35,550 nucleotides of DNA from assembly GCA_020354025.1 (NCBI GenBank), contig CP070638.1, positions 2,982,372-3,017,921 of the forward strand, given 5' to 3'. Positions 32,426 to 35,550 of the stretch are shown here, in pieces (the first letter of the stretch is position 1; every line of letters begins with the position of its first letter). The notes below the pieces were generated by a model. The model was given only the letters and a program-made list of their open reading frames with translations, was not told the DNA's origin and did not search any database. Position numbers and translations under genes: made by a program. Source of the stretch: Fidelibacterota bacterium. GTDB lineage: Bacteria; Fidelibacterota; Marinisomatia; SCGC-AAA003-L08; TS1B11.

Positions 32426-34099
32426 ATGAAACGCCGTGAATTCCTTAATACAATTGGCACCACCCGGGGGAAGCTATTAAACAGGGTGGTCGTGCTCTTC
32501 ATCAGTATGGGATTTTGCTGTTGTGTATCAGTTCCTTTCTCCAGCCCAGCGGATGAAGCCTTTGCACGGGCAGCGGAAAACGGACGGTTGGCCAATGAAG
32601 GGCTGATACGTTCGAGGGACTACGTCAAAGGCTGGCTGGATACGGCCGATCCAGTGACCGGGTTGATTGCCAGGAATCTGAGGGAAAGCAAGGATATCTG
32701 GAACGCGAAGGACAGCGCTGCCGACAACTATCCTTTTATGGTGCTCACGGCGGCGATCATTGACCGCACCCTTTTCGAAGGACGCATGCTTGACATGCTG
32801 CGTACCGAAACGGAGCTGACCTCCCGCATCGGGACGCTGCCGGATACCTACTCCTTCTCCAAGCAGGACTTCCAGGATGCGGAGCCCGATCTAGGCCGCA
32901 GTATTTTCGGTGCGTCGGAATACATCAAAGACGGCCTGCTGCCGCTTACGGAATGGATCGGACCAAGCCCGTGGTCTGAGCGCATGCTGGGTATGCTGGA
33001 TGACATGTGGCAGCGGGCGCCGGTTGAGACTCCCTTTGGCCCCATAGTTTCCGAGAGCCAGGAAGTCAACGGCGAGATGCTCCAGACCCTTTCACGGGTA
33101 TACTGGATGACGGGCGACGGGAGATACCTGGAATGGGCCGTTCGCCTGGGGGACTACTACCTGCTGAGCCAGCATCACCCTACCCGTGATGAAGAGCAGC
33201 TCAGGTTGCGGGACCACGGCTGCGAAATCGTCTCCGGCCTGTGCGAGCTGTATGCGATGGTACACTTTGCCAGGCCTGAGAAAAAGCAGGCCTACCGGGA
33301 ACCGATCCACGCGATGCTGGACCGCATCCTGGAAGTCGGCCGGAACGAGCACGGCCTATTCTATAATCTCATCAATCCCAGGGCAGGGATCCACGTGAGC
33401 GCCGGGAGGGACGAAGGTGTCGCCGATACCTGGGGCTATACCTATAACGGTTTCTACACGGTCTACCTCATCGACGCTACTCCTGCTTATCGCCAGGCAG
33501 TTTTAAAGGCCCTTGGCAGTTTGAATGAAAACTACCGGAACTACATCTGGGAAGGAAGAAATCTCAGCGGGGGTGCCGATGGTTATGCCGACACCATCGA
33601 GAGCGGGCTCAACCTTTATAATCGTGAGCCGGTTCCATCGGCGGCGGAGTGGATAGACAGTGAGACCAGGGTGATGTGGGGCAAACAGCAGCCCAGCGGC
33701 ATCATCGAAGGCTGGCACGGTGACGGTAATTTTGCCAGGACCACCCTTATGTACTGCCTGTGGAAAACCAAGGGCGTTACCATCCGGCCCTGGCGGGAGG
33801 ACGTGGTCTTCGGCGCCGTTCAAGAGGGCGATGTCCTCAAGGTGAGTATCCGCGCCGAGAAGGAGTGGGAGGGGACCATCCTATTCGATGCGCCGCGCCA
33901 TCGGACGAACATGAATCTGCCCCTTGACTGGCCGCGCATTAACCAGTTCCCCGAGTGGTATACCGTAGATTCCGAGACCATTTATGCAGTACACGACCTG
34001 ACGGCTGACTCCAAGGCGACCTATACGGGTAGGCAGCTAAGTGAGGGCATCGCCATCCGGCTGCAGCCCGGCATCGAACACCGATTGGTGGTAGAGTAA
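32426..34099 (+). CDS. Secreted protein of unknown function, probable (alpha/alpha)-barrel glycan-active enzyme
   Basis: 557 residues, not recognised to family. The N-terminus MKRREFLNTIG looks Tat-like, and a hydrophobic stretch VVVLFISMGFCCCVS with three Cys may be a lipobox variant. The body (about 60-430) is mostly helical with regular aromatic-rich turns (MLQTLSRVYWMTGDGRYLEWAVRLGDYYL, WGYTYNGFYTVYLIDATPAYRQ, GGADGYADTIESGLNLYNREP, IEGWHGDGNFARTTLMYCLW). This is the rhythm of six-hairpin glycosidases, followed by a small beta domain. The catalytic acids cannot be assigned. AGGAGG lies 6 bases before the ATG. Lipoprotein hydrolases follow, suggesting a shared catabolic role. Confidence 0.7.
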   Translation: MKRREFLNTIGTTRGKLLNRVVVLFISMGFCCCVSVPFSSPADEAFARAAENGRLANEGLIRSRDYVKGWLDTADPVTGLIARNLRESKDIWNAKDSAADNYPFMVLTAAIIDRTLFEGRMLDMLRTETELTSRIGTLPDTYSFSKQDFQDAEPDLGRSIFGASEYIKDGLLPLTEWIGPSPWSERMLGMLDDMWQRAPVETPFGPIVSESQEVNGEMLQTLSRVYWMTGDGRYLEWAVRLGDYYLLSQHHPTRDEEQLRLRDHGCEIVSGLCELYAMVHFARPEKKQAYREPIHAMLDRILEVGRNEHGLFYNLINPRAGIHVSAGRDEGVADTWGYTYNGFYTVYLIDATPAYRQAVLKALGSLNENYRNYIWEGRNLSGGADGYADTIESGLNLYNREPVPSAAEWIDSETRVMWGKQQPSGIIEGWHGDGNFARTTLMYCLWKTKGVTIRPWREDVVFGAVQEGDVLKVSIRAEKEWEGTILFDAPRHRTNMNLPLDWPRINQFPEWYTVDSETIYAVHDLTADSKATYTGRQLSEGIAIRLQPGIEHRLVVE

Positions 34100-34154
34100 G
34101 GAGGAAGTCCGTGAAACTTGCTAAAGTGTCGGTTTAGGAAATAAGGAAGTAACC

Positions 34155-35027
34155 ATGAGGCATCGCCAACTTATAGTAATCACCATAGGACTTGTATTTA
34201 TCATCGCTGGCTGTAAATCTATCCCAGATAACACTGCGATGTCCTCCGATGACGTTCCCATCCGTTTTGATGTGTACGGTAAAGGCCAGCCTGCTCTTGT
34301 TTTTGTCCATGGTTGGTGCGGTGATCGAACCAATTGGGATCATATTCTGGACCCTTATGCTAAACGTTCTAAGGTCGTGACAATCGACTTGCCAGGCTTT
34401 GGCGAATCCGGCCGCGAACGCGATACCTGGACTATGGGAGCCTACGGTGAGGACGTAATGGAAGTGGTCAAAAGACTCAAGCTCAACCAGGTGATACTGA
34501 TCGGCTTTTCCATGGGTGATAAAGTCATCGTTGAAGCGGCAAGACGCATGCCTGAGCGCGTTGTGGCCTTAGTCGGGATAGATAACTTTAGAAACATTGA
34601 TCCATTGTCAGCGGAACAAATTGAACAGGTGGTAGCGATTCTTAGTGCCAGTTTTAAAGGTGAAGAGGCAATGCGGCGATTTCTCCGGGGTGCTATACAC
34701 CCAAGCAGGGATTCTGTCTTTGTTGACAGCTTGGCGTCGCAGATGGGTGGTTGTCCATCCACATCGGAAATCGCCATCCCCATCATTGAGGCATATTACC
34801 TGCATGATCTGAAGCCAGCGCTTGAAGAAATAACGGCTCCTATACGGGCTATCAACTCCGATATATTGCCCACAGATATAAAAATCCTCCAACGATTTGA
34901 CCCATCCTTCAGAGTAATAAACTATTCTGGTGCAGGCCATCTCATACTTTGGGAGGACCCGGATCAACTCGTTCGTCACCTATCGGAAATCCTGACCGAA
35001 TTCACCGGCAGCTCGACTGCACAATAA
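34155..35027 (+). CDS. Alpha/beta-hydrolase lipoprotein
   Basis: 290 residues. Lipobox FIIAGC with C20. The alpha/beta-hydrolase core has the oxyanion segment LVFVHGWCGDRTNW, a nucleophile elbow GFSMGD (S119), a likely acid D236 in AINSD, and H262 in GAGHLILWEDP, so the triad looks complete. It is anchored in the envelope, and its substrate is unknown. It is 55 bases after the 32426 gene and 10 bases before the next, likely one operon. Its first codons and ribosome-binding region are alike at DNA level to those of the amidohydrolase gene at 35038. Confidence 0.9.
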   Translation: MRHRQLIVITIGLVFIIAGCKSIPDNTAMSSDDVPIRFDVYGKGQPALVFVHGWCGDRTNWDHILDPYAKRSKVVTIDLPGFGESGRERDTWTMGAYGEDVMEVVKRLKLNQVILIGFSMGDKVIVEAARRMPERVVALVGIDNFRNIDPLSAEQIEQVVAILSASFKGEEAMRRFLRGAIHPSRDSVFVDSLASQMGGCPSTSEIAIPIIEAYYLHDLKPALEEITAPIRAINSDILPTDIKILQRFDPSFRVINYSGAGHLILWEDPDQLVRHLSEILTEFTGSSTAQ

Positions 35028-35037
35028 GGATGCAACC

Positions 35038-35550
35038 ATGAAACGTCGCGATCTTATCATCATAGGTATTACAGCCCTTTTCGTTGGCGCCTGCCAGCAG
35101 GCTAATACGACCGGGACGGAACCGGCTGCGGTTCCCACGAGGCAGGTGGCTGGCTACTGCTCGGCGGACAGGGCCCGGTCGCGCTCCAGCTTTTACCGCC
35201 AGATCAAGACGGCGGTGGATGAAATCCGCCTGATTGACACCCACGAGCACCTGGTGAGTGAGGGGCTGTGGCTAACTCACGAAGTAGATTTTTTCTACTG
35301 GTTTTCGCACTACAGCTCCTCCGACCTGCTCTCGGCGGGGATGCCGGGGGATGATCTGGCATTCATGAGGGACGCGCAGAATTCGCTTCAGGAACGCTGG
35401 TCGCGTATGGCGCCTTTCTGGCCATTGGTCAAATACACCGGGTACGGCCAGGCACTGCGGATAGCCGCGCGGGACATTCACGGGATTCCCGATATCGACG
35501 AATCGACCTGGAGCGATCTATCGGAGCGGATAAGCGCCTCCCGGCAGCCG
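35038..35550 (+). CDS. Amidohydrolase-family lipoprotein, cut by the window end
   Basis: The first 171 codons are present, and the frame is open to the edge. Lipobox FVGAC with C19. RLIDTHEHL has the metal-binding H-x-H (H69, H71) that opens the amidohydrolase TIM barrel. The following FFYWFSHYSSSDLLSAG, WSRMAPFWPLVKYTGYGQALRIAARDI segment is like the putative amidohydrolases related to uronate isomerase. The remaining metal ligands lie outside the window. It starts 10 bases after the hydrolase gene with AAGGA upstream. Confidence 0.85.
   Translation, partial: MKRRDLIIIGITALFVGACQQANTTGTEPAAVPTRQVAGYCSADRARSRSSFYRQIKTAVDEIRLIDTHEHLVSEGLWLTHEVDFFYWFSHYSSSDLLSAGMPGDDLAFMRDAQNSLQERWSRMAPFWPLVKYTGYGQALRIAARDIHGIPDIDESTWSDLSERISASRQP

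Noticed and set aside
34116-34142. Eight-codon GTG frame after GGAGG between 34099 and 34155
   Set aside because: Too short and without conserved features; the Shine-Dalgarno match could be chance.

Overview
The window looks like a chromosomal stretch from an uncultured bacterium of the FCB superphylum (Marinimicrobia/SAR406-, KSB1- or Ignavibacteria-like; I cannot choose between them). Three things support this. Two secreted proteins end in a type IX secretion (T9SS) type A sorting domain of the YPNPFNP...GYHQ...SGIYIARLV...KSIKMxLLK kind. Several promoters fit the Bacteroidota-type TTG / TAnnTTTG pattern. Lipoproteins and FG-GAP/VCBS surface proteins are frequent.

Layout. (1) 1-12.3 kb, plus strand: an accessory surface and signalling region. 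It holds the tail of one T9SS protein, a 1.1-kDa-residue-class (about 1090 aa) VCBS-repeat T9SS protein, a three-gene sensory system, a collagen-like S74-chaperone protein with a small T9SS partner, a GAF/zinc-ribbon protein and a small Arg-rich DRR protein. The sensory system is a B12-binding-like small protein, a DUF1638-like/PAS/GAF/PAS/PAS histidine kinase and a LuxR-type response regulator. The spacers carry decayed 3' ends of T9SS genes and a duplicated leader. (2) 12.65-13.24 kb: a SAM methyltransferase. (3) 28.3 to 13.3 kb, minus strand: a long biosynthetic block, ilvD-ilvB-ilvN-ilvC-leuA-leuC-leuD-cimA-ilvE, followed by larE-larB-larC and purC. It makes valine, leucine and, through citramalate, isoleucine; leuB and ilvA are absent from the window. 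The lar genes make the nickel-pincer nucleotide cofactor, but larA is not here and LarC lacks its second domain. (4) 28.6-35.5 kb, mostly plus strand: an envelope-located catabolic-looking group with a Tat-type aldo/keto reductase, a GFO/IDH/MocA lipoprotein, a DUF4097 protein (minus strand), a secreted helical-barrel-like protein, an alpha/beta-hydrolase lipoprotein and an amidohydrolase lipoprotein cut by the window end.

The best regulatory finding is upstream of ilvD. An unlisted 48-codon ORF very rich in Ile/Val/Leu codons ends inside one of two interlocking perfect inverted repeats, the architecture of a ribosome-mediated attenuator. The best candidate for an undescribed system is the corrinoid-protein-like sensor set at 3.9-8.3 kb. 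A third window-wide signal is a recurring sequence, CCTTGGAAA followed about 16-20 bases later by TAGTTT, placed in sense orientation ahead of five transcription units. It reads as a strong shared promoter class.
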